Assembly (NCBI RefSeq): GCF_003369915.1
Contig: NC_046675.1
Span: 30,194,001-30,258,000, forward strand
Direction: 5' to 3'
DNA: 64,000 nt
From: Drosophila miranda
Lineage: Eukaryota; Arthropoda; Insecta; Diptera; Drosophilidae
Shown in pieces: positions 13,125-25,548 of this stretch (positions within the stretch are counted from its first letter, which is position 1; every line of letters begins with the position of its first letter). Both the position numbers and the translations under genes were made by a program. Below the pieces are notes generated by a model. It had not been told where the DNA came from. It was given only the letters and a program-made list of their open reading frames with translations, and did no database searches.

Positions 13125-15412
13125 TTAATCCCAACATGTACCACAAATGTTTACGTGATTGCACGGGCGCAACAACACAGACTTTGGGTTACATAGGCAC
13201 ACATTGCATGGATTCATTTGAACCAATGATTTATCAGATGACTGACTTGAATGAGAAGCATTCGATGAAAGTGACGATGTGGAAGATTTCATATCAGAAG
13301 ACATTCCAGTTAAATTGCTTTCATTGTCCACCCCTTCAAAGAAGTCCTGCTTTGAAAAGCGGTCAGCTAAGGAAACAGTGCATGTCAGAAATCCCTGTAT
13401 ATCTATTTCACCTCTTTCAAAAAGATCCATTGCGTCCATTATTTTTTTTGAGCGATCCTGAGAACAAAAATAATTAAGCTAACATATTATTTTAAACGAT
13501 TAACTTAAAATTTATTCAACTTACACGTAATTTCTTCTTCTGTGTCTGATTTCCATTACCACCATTTTGAAAGAGTAAAGAAAACTCGCGACTTTTTTCA
13601 TTTTCAACTCAATTATTAAACAATAAATAAAATATACCTTTTTAAGCCACTGTCTATTAAAATATTTTAAAAATGGAGAAAACAGCTTCTTATTTAAGTT
13701 TATTGCTTCGCCTTTTAGAAGGTTAAATGCTTCGACAATTTTGCTTTCTGGTAAAAGCGGCAAGTGCAAAAATTTCATAAATAGCATGTAAGCTTTCTTA
13801 TTGCATTTCAGCGTATTTTCAAAACCACTCGATTGCTTGGCATTTTTCTTGCATGCTTGAGTAAAATGAAACCAACAGGCGTAAAAATTCATGTTGGGAT
13901 GCAGACCTTTTAACGCTTTACGCATTGCCTTTTCGTAATCTGATATAAAGGATGCTCCTTTAAGGCAGCAAATGTTCGAGTCTATATATGTGAATAAGTG
14001 CTGATAACACAGCTCCGTTTTGCGAGTCATCAAAACAAAAACAAAAGGGGTTATCTAATTACAAAAAATTGTTGATTAGAGTTAGTAAATAAAGTGTAGC
14101 ATAAGAAGAAATTTACCTTCTGCAAATATTTAATATAAATTATTAAAAGTTGCTTAAAATCTCCAAAAGGGCACACTTTAAATGTAGCATCAATTAAATA
14201 ATGCCTATTATGCTCCGGAATGTTGGCTTGCATCAAGGTGATTACCTTGTCTGATGAAAATATGCAATAAGCAAACGAGCTCGATGCGTACACTTTTTTA
14301 TAGAACTGATTTGCAGTATTTCCCTTGGTTATTCCAAAACGGTTCATAATATTTTCGTCTTGAAAAGCTTCCAGAACATTCTCTGCAGAAGATGGAGGCT
14401 TTGGCAAGAAAGGCTGTCTTTTTCTTTGCAAAGTGCGTTTGACAGAGTCATAATTTATTTCAATCTCCGCTTCACCTTTTGTTTTCCTAATTAATTGAAT
14501 AGAAAAATAATACATCAGTCTGTGTGCATTTCTTGTCTGCTCGCATGCACATACATATGTACATACATGTACACCTATGTACATACATATGTATGTATGT
14601 ACATCAGGGGACGGCACGGCTAATGCGCGCAGACGGACTTCGAAACGAGCATTTACCGGTCAAAAACCGAGCGACGACCAAAGTCTCGCAAACGGACTTA
14701 AAGGGGCATGATTCGCAAGAAACACCGGATCACGTAATAGAACATGAACGATCATGTCAAACTGCGACCCGGCACAACGCGTTTGTAACAGTGGTCGGCA
14801 GCAACACAATAATACTTTTTGTTTTAGTTTGACTTCTGTCAACGCACACAAACGCAATATTTAAAACGTCTTAGAAAAATGTTAAAAAGTATAAGAAGTT
14901 CGTTTTGTTTGTCATTTGATTTTCATTGGTAAGTTTGATGGTTTAGAAGTTATGAAAATTTTAAATTTTTAACGTGCTTTGGTTCATTTAAGCTGTGAGC
15001 CACTGTACAAACATACATACATATGTAGCAAGGCAGTATGTATTATTAAAATTTTAATTAATATATTAACTTACTCAGCAAGAACATCATTGAATAATTT
15101 TTTGGTGTCGAAATTGCTATTATTTTCGCACTTCAGTTTTATTTCACTAAGAGCACTGATTTTTTCCATTTCATCACTCTGAGGGCCATGGCTATGCACA
15201 ACATATTCAGGATTTGAGTAAACACTAGATTTGTCTGCACTTAAATAAACTCTAGCTTTACAGAGTTTAACCCGGCATATGTATGTGGTTTCGCCTAGTT
15301 TTAATTGTTTGTTTTTTACATAAATTTGTTGCTCGCATAATGAAAACAACAGTAACGAGCAGCCCGCTCGGCTTCCTTCTCTGAATTCAAATTTAATATT
15401 TTCGTAATCCAT
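13125..15412 (-). CDS. FLYWCH-MULE transposase gene, five exons, truncated RING
   Basis: Model on the minus strand: 15075-15412, 14117-14486, 13638-14054, 13525-13545 (a 21-nt microexon) and 13125-13457, giving a 492-residue frame. Exon 1 encodes a FLYWCH-type zinc finger (YICRVKLC ... HSHG). Exons 2-3 encode the MULE transposase core, with IDATFKV (first catalytic Asp) and SDYEKAM (second catalytic Asp-x-Glu). A CxxC followed by a CNHVNICGTC pattern near the C terminus looks like a RING finger. It is cut by a TAA at 13125-13127. The same frame continues beyond the stop to 13005 with the remaining CPSC pair, so the stop appears to be a recent nonsense change. Introns 1 to 3 have normal GT-AG ends; the microexon is less certain. 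Intron 1 (588 nt) carries extra repeat DNA. Expected function: cut-and-paste transposition in the nucleus. Whether it is active, dying or domesticated cannot be told from the sequence alone. Confidence 0.7.
14554..14603. repeat. Near-palindromic (TACA/TGTA)n tract in transposase intron 1
   Basis: An alternating TACATACATATG/GTATGTATGTAC sequence forms an almost perfect palindrome about 24 bp long within a longer simple repeat. Immediately next to it (about 14605-14870) is a more GC-rich stretch of about 250 bp with no open frame of interest, unlike the AT-rich DNA around it. It may be a separate small insertion. Confidence 0.6.
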
Positions 15413-15897
15413 GTTCTTACTGTCTGAGCAACCGAATCGGAATGAATGCAGCAGAATAATGCGGCATATTTTTGGCGCGCGCCTCGCACGCTTTGCCTAT
15501 TGCACAGAAAAAAATATTCTATAACATTCTATTCTATGCACATGTTTAAAAACAATAAATTATCTACATATTACATATTAAATAATACGTTTATATTACA
15601 TTAAATACAACACGGCATTCTTTAACAATTTTTGTTTAATGAAATTAACTTCCTAATTAAAACGCTGTTCATAAATTATGCAGTAGCTATATTTGCTCAA
15701 TTAAGACAATATTTTTTACGGTGCATTTACAGTTAGGTAACCAGCTGAAGATAAAGAGTATGTGCGAGAGGGACAGAAAATCAGTCAGAACATGTCGTCG
15801 GGCGCTGCGTAGCCACTGCAAATTTATTTGTTCCTTTTGTTTTGTTTTTTTGTTTTTTTTTGTATTTTTTGATGGTGTATCGGCATAATTTGCTCAA
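15413..15897. other. Non-coding 5' flank of the transposase gene
   Basis: Mostly AT-rich with no supported gene. It contains a short GC-rich box (GGCGCGCGCC) near 15475, which could belong to the transposase promoter, and a T-rich tract near 15835-15870. No terminal repeat recognisable on its own was found here. Confidence 0.4.
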
Positions 15898-16148
15898 AAT
15901 CGCTGCGCGGATATACATATGTCGCTTCTAAGCGTCATAGCTCCGCGCGGAGATATGTCGTTTGTGGAACGGCGGAGATACATATGTCATTTGTGACACG
16001 GCGGAGATATGTCGTTTCAAAACGTCATATCTCCGAGCGGAGATATGACGCTTTCAAGCGACATAAGTCCGCCAGAAAAAAAGCGACATAATTCCGCCGG
16101 CAAAATGTACTGGGCGGAGATATGTCGTCGGAGATATGACGCTATGCC
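15898..16148. repeat. Clustered palindromic repeats, core GCGGAGATATGTCG
   Basis: At least eight copies of CGGAGATATGTCG or close variants, on both strands, fill 250 bp. Several pair as adjacent inverted copies. CGGAGATATGTCGTTT at about 16001-16016 is followed two bases later by AAACGTCATATCTCCG, one mismatch from a perfect hairpin. The next pair (CGGAGATATGACGCTT ... AAGCGACATAAGTCCG) repeats the arrangement. Such arrays occur in terminal or subterminal regions of DNA transposons, where they bind transposase. Here they lie upstream of the transposase gene, and they are not found anywhere else in the window by eye. Confidence 0.8.
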
Positions 16149-16154
16149 ACCTCT

Positions 16155-16324
16155 AGCCATGGCCTTGGTTCAGTTCCCCCGACTTTAGATCGGGAAGACG
16201 ATGGACCATAGCCTTAGCTAGACACTGCATTACCCCGGGCAAGGCAAGCGACAGTGCATTATCCTCGCCCGGGATAATGCAGTGTCCATTGCCCAGCCGG
16301 CACCCTCGTGGAGGGTTCAGCTAG
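16155..16324. repeat. Cluster of hairpins (inverted repeats) beside the palindromic block
   Basis: The segment 16221-16240 (GACACTGCATTACCCCGGGC) is the inverted copy of 16267-16286, with 19 of 20 positions matching. A third, direct near-copy of the half-site begins at 16249. A short stem CCCGA/TCGGG lies near 16180-16197, and ACCCTC-GTG-GAGGGT at 16302-16316 is followed by CTAG at 16321-16324. The segment is clearly more GC-rich than its flanks. It may be the end of a second mobile element; the last hairpin plus CTAG recalls a Helitron 3' end, but the following base is A instead of the expected T. Confidence 0.65.
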
Positions 16325-16820
16325 AGGGTTTTTGCCAGCTCCATTTTAGGTAAATGGCGGAAAATATTACTAATTGTAAATTCATATTGCAGATTCATGC
16401 TATCTTTCCTCTAAACTTAAAGAAAGAACGATATCTTTCACCTGAACTGTGCTAAAATGATTCAATTTTCATTATTTTCGGTGGAAAATTAAAATACCCC
16501 TTTGGTCTACAATGGGTTAATCGGGCTCCGTCAAGGATTAGAAACCATATTCCTCCATTTTGATATTCCATTGGAATAAATGATTAATTTAAAAAAACTT
16601 GAGTACGAGGTTTCTATACCTTTTGTTCTTAAATATACCTTTAAACATTAAATTTAATGGATTGATTAAATTGTTTACGCTCCAATGCGAATGATGGCGG
16701 CGGGGAATGTGAATGGCTGTGAAGTGCAGCTGTGAATGGCCAAAGATGCTTTGCTTCAGCTGTTGAAAATTTGACAACTACAAAAACTCTTTGATTCGGT
16801 TCTGTTCTGTTCCCAATAAA

Positions 16821-18468
<1,648 letters not shown>

Positions 18469-18854
18469 TCATAGTTTTACAGCGACCAAATATGCCTTTG
18501 TCGGAGGAGTATGAAAAATGGCTGCGTTTTTAAATTACTTTACATATAGTTTTATTAAATTAATTTTAGTGTGAAACAAACTGATGTGCAGTTTTTTTGT
18601 AGTAACTTAAAGATTTAACCAGGCCTGTAACTTGTATTTCCTTAGTTTATAGTACTTAGGAGTCAACGAGTATAATCTTTCTATCCGAACAGTGCAAAAG
18701 GAAGGAATTGTGTAATTCATCTTCTGTATAAAACAAGTGTAAATATTCTTAGATGTGTAGGTACTATATCTTGCTCACCTATCAAATAATCTACCAAGTT
18801 TGTATCTTTTTGTTGTACTATAAAGCTGCCCTGAACTACGCATACGATGTCTAT

Positions 18855-20036
18855 TTACTCCTCTTCCACTGCAATCACTGTGATGGTGTCTTTCGTGTCC
18901 TTCATTCTGTGCGACTTTTCGTGAGTATTCTTGTGGTGCATTTGGGAGAACGACTGCTTGCAGTGCTGGCATTTATAGGGCCGCTCGCCCGTGTGCGTTT
19001 TGAGATGCCCCCTTAGCACATTAGAGTACGCAAATACTTTGCCACAAAATGTACACTTGTATGGCTTTTCGTTGGTGTGAATCCTGCATGACAGACAGAC
19101 GGGTACTCGGAGTAAGATTACGATTGTAATAAACATTAGTTACGTCTTACCGCTCGTGCTTAATCCGTGTGGAGGGATCGGCAAATCTGGAATCACAAAA
19201 GAAACATTTATAAGGGCGCTGGCCCGTGTGCGTGTTCATGTGACGCTTTAGCGACGTTGTCTGATGGAAGCCTTTCTGGCAGATCCTGTAGGAAATCATG
19301 TCAAAAGAGATTCATCTCCAAGGATTATCATTGGATGGGCTTACTCGCACTCGTGGCGCTTGAAATCGTTGTGGGCCAGCAAGTGAACCGTCAGCTTGGC
19401 CTTTTCCAGGTAGACATTTGGGCAAACATGGCAGGCAAATTGTGGAGCTTTGCTGGGCTTTATTTCGGTTGCTGAAGTTGGATCGGGACTGAGGGCCAGC
19501 GTAGGTGTTGACTGAGGTTTCTGTTTTACTGAAGCAACAGCAGAAGGCGGTTTTTGTTCCACTGGAGCAGGTGAAGCTCGTTTAATGCTAATTTCTACAC
19601 TGAAATGACTTTCGGTGGTGCTCTCAGGTGATCCCTGGGTCACCACATAGGAGTCTAGATACTCGTGCACCATCTCCATGTCGCTATCAATGGAGATGTC
19701 ATCCTCATTGGCCACATTCCTTTTAGCTTCCAGCAGCTCCAAATCGCTTTCGTACTTCTTCAGCTTTTCGTCGGACTCCTGGCAGAGGGAGCGCAGCTGG
19801 CGAGCCGATCGGATCAGTAATTCGCAGCTAATGCATATTTTTCTTAGCCCATTGGGCCTTACACTCAACTAAAACGAATATGTTAGAGCAATTTCACACA
19901 CCTAATTGAATTATTTACTTACCTGAATCCCCGTGCAGCATTTGATTAGTTCGTCAAAGTCTTCGCCTGTGGCTATGAGCGAATCATCCTCGGGGTTCAC
20001 AATGCAAATGCGGCAAAGCGACTGTAATCTATCCAT
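18855..20036 (-). CDS. ZAD-C2H2 zinc-finger protein C (four exons)
   Basis: Model on the minus strand: 19923-20036, 19345-19868, 19151-19285 and 18855-19083, giving 333 residues. Exon 1 encodes CRICIVN and exon 2 KICISC for the ZAD zinc site. The linker (about residues 85-165) is moderately acidic, then Pro/Ser/Thr-rich. Five C2H2 fingers follow (FACHVC, HECEIC, YKCFFC, YKCTFC, YKCQHC). The third exon is 135 nt as in the other three genes. The last intron of the family is missing, so fingers 4 and 5 share one exon. Likely the CG4854 orthologue by size and place (memory). It ends about 390 bp from the 3' end of the upstream plus-strand paralogue and shares a short divergent promoter region (about 265 bp) with the next gene. 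Confidence 0.87.
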
Positions 20037-20300
20037 TATCCTTATATATATCCCTAGATAATCCTGATAACAGAACATAAAATATTAACTCCCGGCGGCC
20101 ATAACAATTAGAATGGAGGCGAATGGCACAAGTAGTTGTTATTGTCTACGTTTCGTGGCGAATGGGTTAACAAAGCAGAAGCAGCATTTTATTTTGGTTT
20201 TGTTTTGGCGGAGCGGATTTTAAAAAAAGTACTTTTTGTCTATGCTTTGCAAAAATTAATTAAATTAATTCTATTACTTTTTTGAGATAATCATTAGACC

Positions 20301-21545
20301 ATGGAGCTTGTGCTGGACATGGTGTCTGTCTGCCGGACATGCCTGCAGGATGGTGACGAACTAATGGTGTCCATATATGAGCGAGACCAGGAAAAGGACC
20401 ATGGCGGCATTTCACTCTGCGAGAAAATCGAAAGTTTTAGTGGAATACAAGTATGGAAAATCCCTTCCGTTTTTTATTGTAAGCTGAACCAATTAAAACA
20501 TCCAATATATTCAGATAAAACGGACTGATGATCTGCCCACCAGAATTTGCCTCAAGTGCAGAGCTTTTCTCACCTTAGCCCACAAATTCCGACAGATTTG
20601 TCAACGTTCGAACGATTTCCTACGAGATTATGTCTGCAAAGGTGTGGGGATGGAGCCCGAGGCTATACCACCATCGCCCCAACATCCTGCGGAGGCGGAA
20701 CAGTACGAACAATTAGAAGTTGAGGTGCTAGAAGAGGGAATGTGGTCCACGGATTATCTAATCGAGGAGGAACAACCCCCCGAAGAAGTCGAGGAAACGG
20801 CCATTGTCCTAAGCGTTGAGACTGTTCCGGCCCCACAGCCAGTCCAAACCAACACAAACAGTACTGGCAAAGTCTATGTCTGTGATATGTGTGGCAATAG
20901 CTATCCCCGCAAGAGCACACTGGACACCCACATGCGACGACATCGCAACGAGCGCCCCTACGAGTGCGAGTAAGTGCATCGATCTACCATATAAACAGCT
21001 GACGAATTGGGTCTATCCTATTAGAATCTGTCGCATGTCCTTCCACGTCAACTACCAACTGATGCGCCACATACGCAAGCACACAGGCGCACGGCCATAC
21101 AGCTGTCATTATTGCCAGCGAAGTTTTGCGGATCGCACTTCCCTAGTCAAGCACGAACGGTTTGTTAATCTGAAACCTTCCTTCCAAATACTCGCTAAGA
21201 TCTACCCGCTCTCCTTTAGAACACATCGCAATGAGCGTCCCTATGCCTGTGAGACTTGCGGCAAGACCTTCACCTACGCCAGCGTCCTGAAGGTCCACTA
21301 CAAAACGCACACAGGCGAAAAGCCGCACATGTAAGTGGAGATACCAAAGACCAAAGTCGTGTGCCATTGAACCATTGTCTTACTTTTATTCGCTCTATCT
21401 GAATAGCTGTCGACTCTGTGGCAAGAGCTTTGCAAGGAATCACAATCTGGTTGCTCATCTGCAAACGCAACAGCATCAAAATGATCCACGAACCGCCGAC
21501 TATTTGAACACGCTCAAAGCAGGGAATACCACGGCGGTTGGTTAA
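20301..21545 (+). CDS. ZAD-C2H2 zinc-finger protein D (five exons)
   Basis: Model: 20301-20450, 20515-20969, 21025-21159, 21220-21330 and 21407-21545, giving 329 residues. ZAD cysteines are in CRTCL (exon 1) and CLKC (exon 2). The acidic linker is short. Five C2H2 fingers follow (YVCDMC, YECEIC, YSCHYC, YACETC, HICRLC); the last has a longer His-His spacing (HLQTQQH). Exons 3 and 4 are again 135 and 111 nt. Two donors are off consensus: GTATGG after exon 1 and GTTTGT after exon 3. Both are supported by phase and by agreement with the paralogues. Likely the CG4820 orthologue (memory). Expected role: nuclear transcription regulator. Confidence 0.86.
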
Positions 21546-21936
21546 GCAAAAGCTACATTAAAAATAATTAGTTCTTGAGGAACTCTTTCTACAGTCTACA
21601 GTAAAGATTTAAAAACTTCGAAATTTGTTTAAGTTTTTACAATTTCTTTTCTTTTATTTAACTTACACGCAAGCGGTACACATTGGGATTTTTAATGTCT
21701 TACAAATGTTGTACAACTTTTAGACTGTTGTACGAGAGAAATGCCGAAAATTGATTGCGGGGAAAAGTGCCGACACTTAACTTTTGTTTTCGAGATAAAC
21801 TTGAAGTAGAAGTAGGGGTGTTTTTTTATATTTTAACAAAATTAAATAACAAACTATGAACTTGGATCCTGATTGTGGGGGAGAAGACGACCCTTGGGCT
21901 GGATGTTTTGGCCTTTGCACAGCAAAGGGCCACCAT
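21546..21936. other. Convergent intergenic spacer
   Basis: About 390 bp between the stop codons of ZAD gene D (plus) and psidin (minus). AT-rich, holding the two 3' UTRs. Nothing else is seen. Confidence 0.6.
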
Positions 21937-24900
21937 CTATTTGGCCACCATGCGGATTTTGTCCTTCAGCAGGTTCCGCAGCTCGGTGACCATTAGCTCG
22001 TGCGAGTCCTTGAATGTGGCCGAAACATCGCCAATTAGTGTTGCTTCCACCTCGGGCTTCAGCGACATGTCCGCCATGAAGGAGCTAAGATCACGTGGCA
22101 GAACCGGCGCTTTCCAAGTCCCTAAATGTCGAATGTGAATGTGGAATTAGTTCAGTTTGAGAGCATAATCTACGTTTGAATCACTCACGTATGGCTGCAT
22201 CACAGGCCTCTAGTTTATGTTTAAGCTGACGCATCAGCTCCTGTACCATCTGACTGCGCTCCTTCTCGCTGACGGGCTGCGGTGTGTCCTGAGTTTTGTT
22301 ATCCCCCTGCTTCTTCTTGACCTTGGTCTTTGAGCTGACCTGCAGCTTGTCGTTAAGCACGGACAGCAGGAAGGCATAGAGTGACAGCATCTTAAGGGGG
22401 GACAAAGAAATTTCTCATCAAAATTCGATTTAGATTCGTAGTAAAGAGAACTCACCTCCAGACTGGCAGCAACTTTCTGCTGCTGATACCGTCGCTTCCA
22501 CAGACCATCATTGTTATTCCATTCGTTGCTCTCTTCGATTGTCCGGACACACAGCTCCATCACGGCAATCACATTGTCGCCCACCTTCTTGCATTGCGCC
22601 GCCAATGATGCCGCCCCGCTGTGCAGGTCGAGCACCAGTTGAGCCAGGTCGTCAAAGAAACGCTCGTACGGCAGTTCGAGCAGCAAATGCAGCCGCGTGG
22701 GTAACAAATTGACTAGAAATTGTTGCGGCAACGGTTTGTAGTTCATCAGCCTCAATCGCTGATACAGTCCCGTCCAGGAATCACGCAACAGCTCCAGGGT
22801 CGAGGTTGCACTTTCCACAGCCGGCGCGGGTGTTTCTTCCTTTGAACCATCGCTCAGGGATGGCTTAGTGATGGGCGGCGGATGATACAAGTCGATAAAT
22901 GTGGCATACAAACGGAGCATCAGCGAGCGAAGCTGCAGCACTTCAATCTCCTGGTCAAAGGAATCCTTGCGCTCGGCATCCGCATCGACCTGATGCAAGG
23001 GATCCCAGCGAATGATGGCATCCAGATCCCGATTGTCGCTCAACTCATGCCAGGCAATGCGATCCTCGGCCGGTTCAATGCTCATCACCGTATAGGTGGA
23101 CAGATTCTGATGGACATTGCCATAACAGCTAACCAGATCGCAGATCTGAGCCTCCAACGAACAGGTCACATACTGCAAACTGTTTGTTAGCCGCTCCTTG
23201 AAGTTCAAGAACTCTTCCATCTTGGAGAACGTGCAGAAGCGATAGGTCAATGCGATGTATTCCAATCGCTCCTTGTAGCTGTTGGTGAAGAACTTCATTG
23301 TTGTATCATAGCTATTCCTAGCGCCAGAGAAGCGTCCGCACAACGGCAGCAGTTGGCAATGCACATAGCCCATCGAATCAAGCTGAATCTGCTTAATGTC
23401 CAAATAATCGTACATCTCCTGGGCCCCCAACAGGCAGCCGAACATGTGATAGATCTTCAGGCTCAACAGCTTGACGTGGAAATTGCTGGTGCTGTTCCGC
23501 AGCACATACTGCAGCAGGCAAAGTGCCTCGAACAGGTAATCCGACTTGTTCTCCCGTAAACTGATGTCGTACATCACATTCGCCGCCAGCAGAGCGTACG
23601 GATCCGATGGTCCCATCTCGGTGGAAAGCAGCTTGTTGCCAAACGTGCTCCTGCCGTGTTCATAGTGGAGCTTCAGGGCCGTATAGAAGGCCAGCAAATG
23701 GTCAATGGGCAGATCGATGTGGGCACCACACATCCTCGAGATTTGCAATGCACAAATGTGCTTCTGCATCTGTTCCTTCTGCAAAGGTTGATTCGAATTA
23801 GTGGCCTTTGATGTGGGCATGATTAATCACTTACATTCATCGGCAAAGACGTGGAGCTGACGCCACTCTCCAGCAGCAATTTGTTGGCCAGCGCCTGGCG
23901 CTGCTTCATACTAACCGATGGCAAAAACAGGGCAATATCATGGGTACAGCAGGATTTGTCGGCAAACAGGGAGAAGTACTCGACGACCAGCTCGTCAAAG
24001 TCACCGATGAGCTGGTCGGCCGGCAGCTGATGGGCACGCATACGTTGGTGGAGCTCCAGGCGGGCCAGGTAAGGGCCGCGCTTCTTCCGCTCCGAGGAAT
24101 CAATAATGCCCTGCAGAAACTCCTGGCAGGCGGATAGAGAGAACTTCTTCTCTTCGGTAGCGCCCTCTGTGATTGGAAGTTTAAGTATCTCGAAACAGCT
24201 TTGGATGTATTCCTTGTAGTAGTCCCAGCGATCGCGACTAGAAAAGACCACAGTTAATTGAAGATCTCTCCAGGATTATGGGTATATCCAATGGTATCTC
24301 ACTCTGCGTCCAGTAGCTGTTGCAGCAGCTCATTCAGCTCCCGCCAGTTGCCCAGAACTTTGAGCAGCTCAAACTTCATGCTAACCGGAGCGCCCGGATA
24401 GAGTTTGGCACACAGCTCGCCCGTGAGAAATTCCCAGGCCTCCTGGAACTTCTTCTGCAGCTTTAGGACGTGCAGATAGAGAAAGGCCTCCTGCTCCGAC
24501 TCCAATTTGCCCTCCCTGATGTTCTTCTCGACCATGCGCTGTGCCAGACCCAGATAGATTTTTCGTTTCTCTGGCACTGCCGATTCGGGGCCGCGTATAC
24601 CCTGGAACACCACACTGATCACCGACCAAAAGTAATAGGCATTCTTCGGCTGGGCTTTGTACAGCTGCAGGGCCACCGCCTGCTGGGCCTTGTAGTCCTC
24701 GACGCGCACATACGAGATGAAGAGATGGGCCAGCAGCTCCTCGTTGCCAGGATTCTTCTTCACCGCGTGCTGGTACAGCTCCACAATTTTGTTCACTGCA
24801 ATGAGGAGGACGGAATATAATTAGCCACGCACAGGTACACAAATGCTATGTACAGAACGTTGGCACACACATTCCTCTGTTGTCATCGTCAGACTAAGCG

Positions 24901-25548
24901 AAGGCGATTTTAATTAGCCGGGCGCGTGCCAAGAAATGTGTAAAAATATGATTTGTGAGCACTTTTTGTGTGCGTTTCTTTGGTACGTTGGAACTGGGAG
25001 AGCACAGGCGGATGACCAGAAAATGTTGCAAACATTTATATGAGAGTCGTCTGGATATTTTGACACCCTACACAAATGGGAATTGGATCTATGTTGACCT
25101 AGTTTCAGAATTAATGAGCATTCTCCGTTCTGTTGTCCACGGATAATCCGCCCATCAATCCAAAAATATCCACAACACAATATGCTATACGTACATTGCT
25201 CCATTTCGCGGTAACAGAACGAGAGCACTTGGAGCGTAGAATCGTCCGTGGGTTTATCTTCGGCCACTGCCTGTAGGCAGCCGTGGCTCTCTTCGTATCG
25301 TCCCAGGCGGAGCAGTGCCAGGCCCTTCAGAGCACGTGCACAGAGCATACTGGGATGCTTGCGTAGCAGCTTCTCGGATTCCTGCAGGGCCTTGCGGTTG
25401 TTACCCACCTCCAGATTATCTACGAGTGGGGATTTTTATTAATTATTTATAATAGATTAACCTTGCACTCGATTGCATTCTGGTACTCACCATAGATTGG
25501 ACGCAATCTACGCTCGAATAAGGCCGTATCCATGCCCTGATGCGCCAT
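21937..25548 (-). CDS. psidin: Psidin, auxiliary subunit of the NatB N-terminal acetyltransferase
   Basis: Model of seven exons on the minus strand: 25491-25548, 25195-25419, 24303-24795, 23835-24237, 22456-23778, 22189-22390 and 21937-22121. All junctions are in phase, giving 962 residues, about the size of the fly protein as I recall it. It begins [20 protein letters not shown]. The N-terminal half is a run of TPR-type helical hairpins ([55 protein letters not shown]), as in NAA25/MDM20. The protein anchors the catalytic subunit NAA20 at ribosomes for co-translational acetylation of Met-Asp/Glu/Asn starts. In flies psidin also acts in actin regulation. The C-terminal exons are Lys-rich, then coiled-coil-like. 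The largest intron (399 bp, 24796-25194) shows no nested gene. Divergent from PIG-L. Confidence 0.93.

Larger units (their letters stand above)
13005..16148 (-). mobile_element. MULE-type (FLYWCH/RING) DNA transposon region
   Basis: The span covers a spliced FLYWCH-MULE transposase gene and, on its 5' side, a block of palindromic short repeats that could be a terminal or subterminal region. The limits are uncertain. The right limit is set at the end of the palindromic repeats and the left at the end of the RING-like coding remnant. No matching terminal inverted repeat was found near 12840-13000 or at 7793-7940, so the left end may be lost or was displaced when the LOA element arrived. The domain set resembles Mutator-superfamily elements of animals, such as the Phantom group. 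Confidence 0.55.

Noticed and set aside
16302-16324. Helitron 3' end (hairpin + CTAG)
   Set aside because: The base after CTAG is A rather than the expected T, and no matching 5' TC end was found; kept only as an unexplained hairpin.
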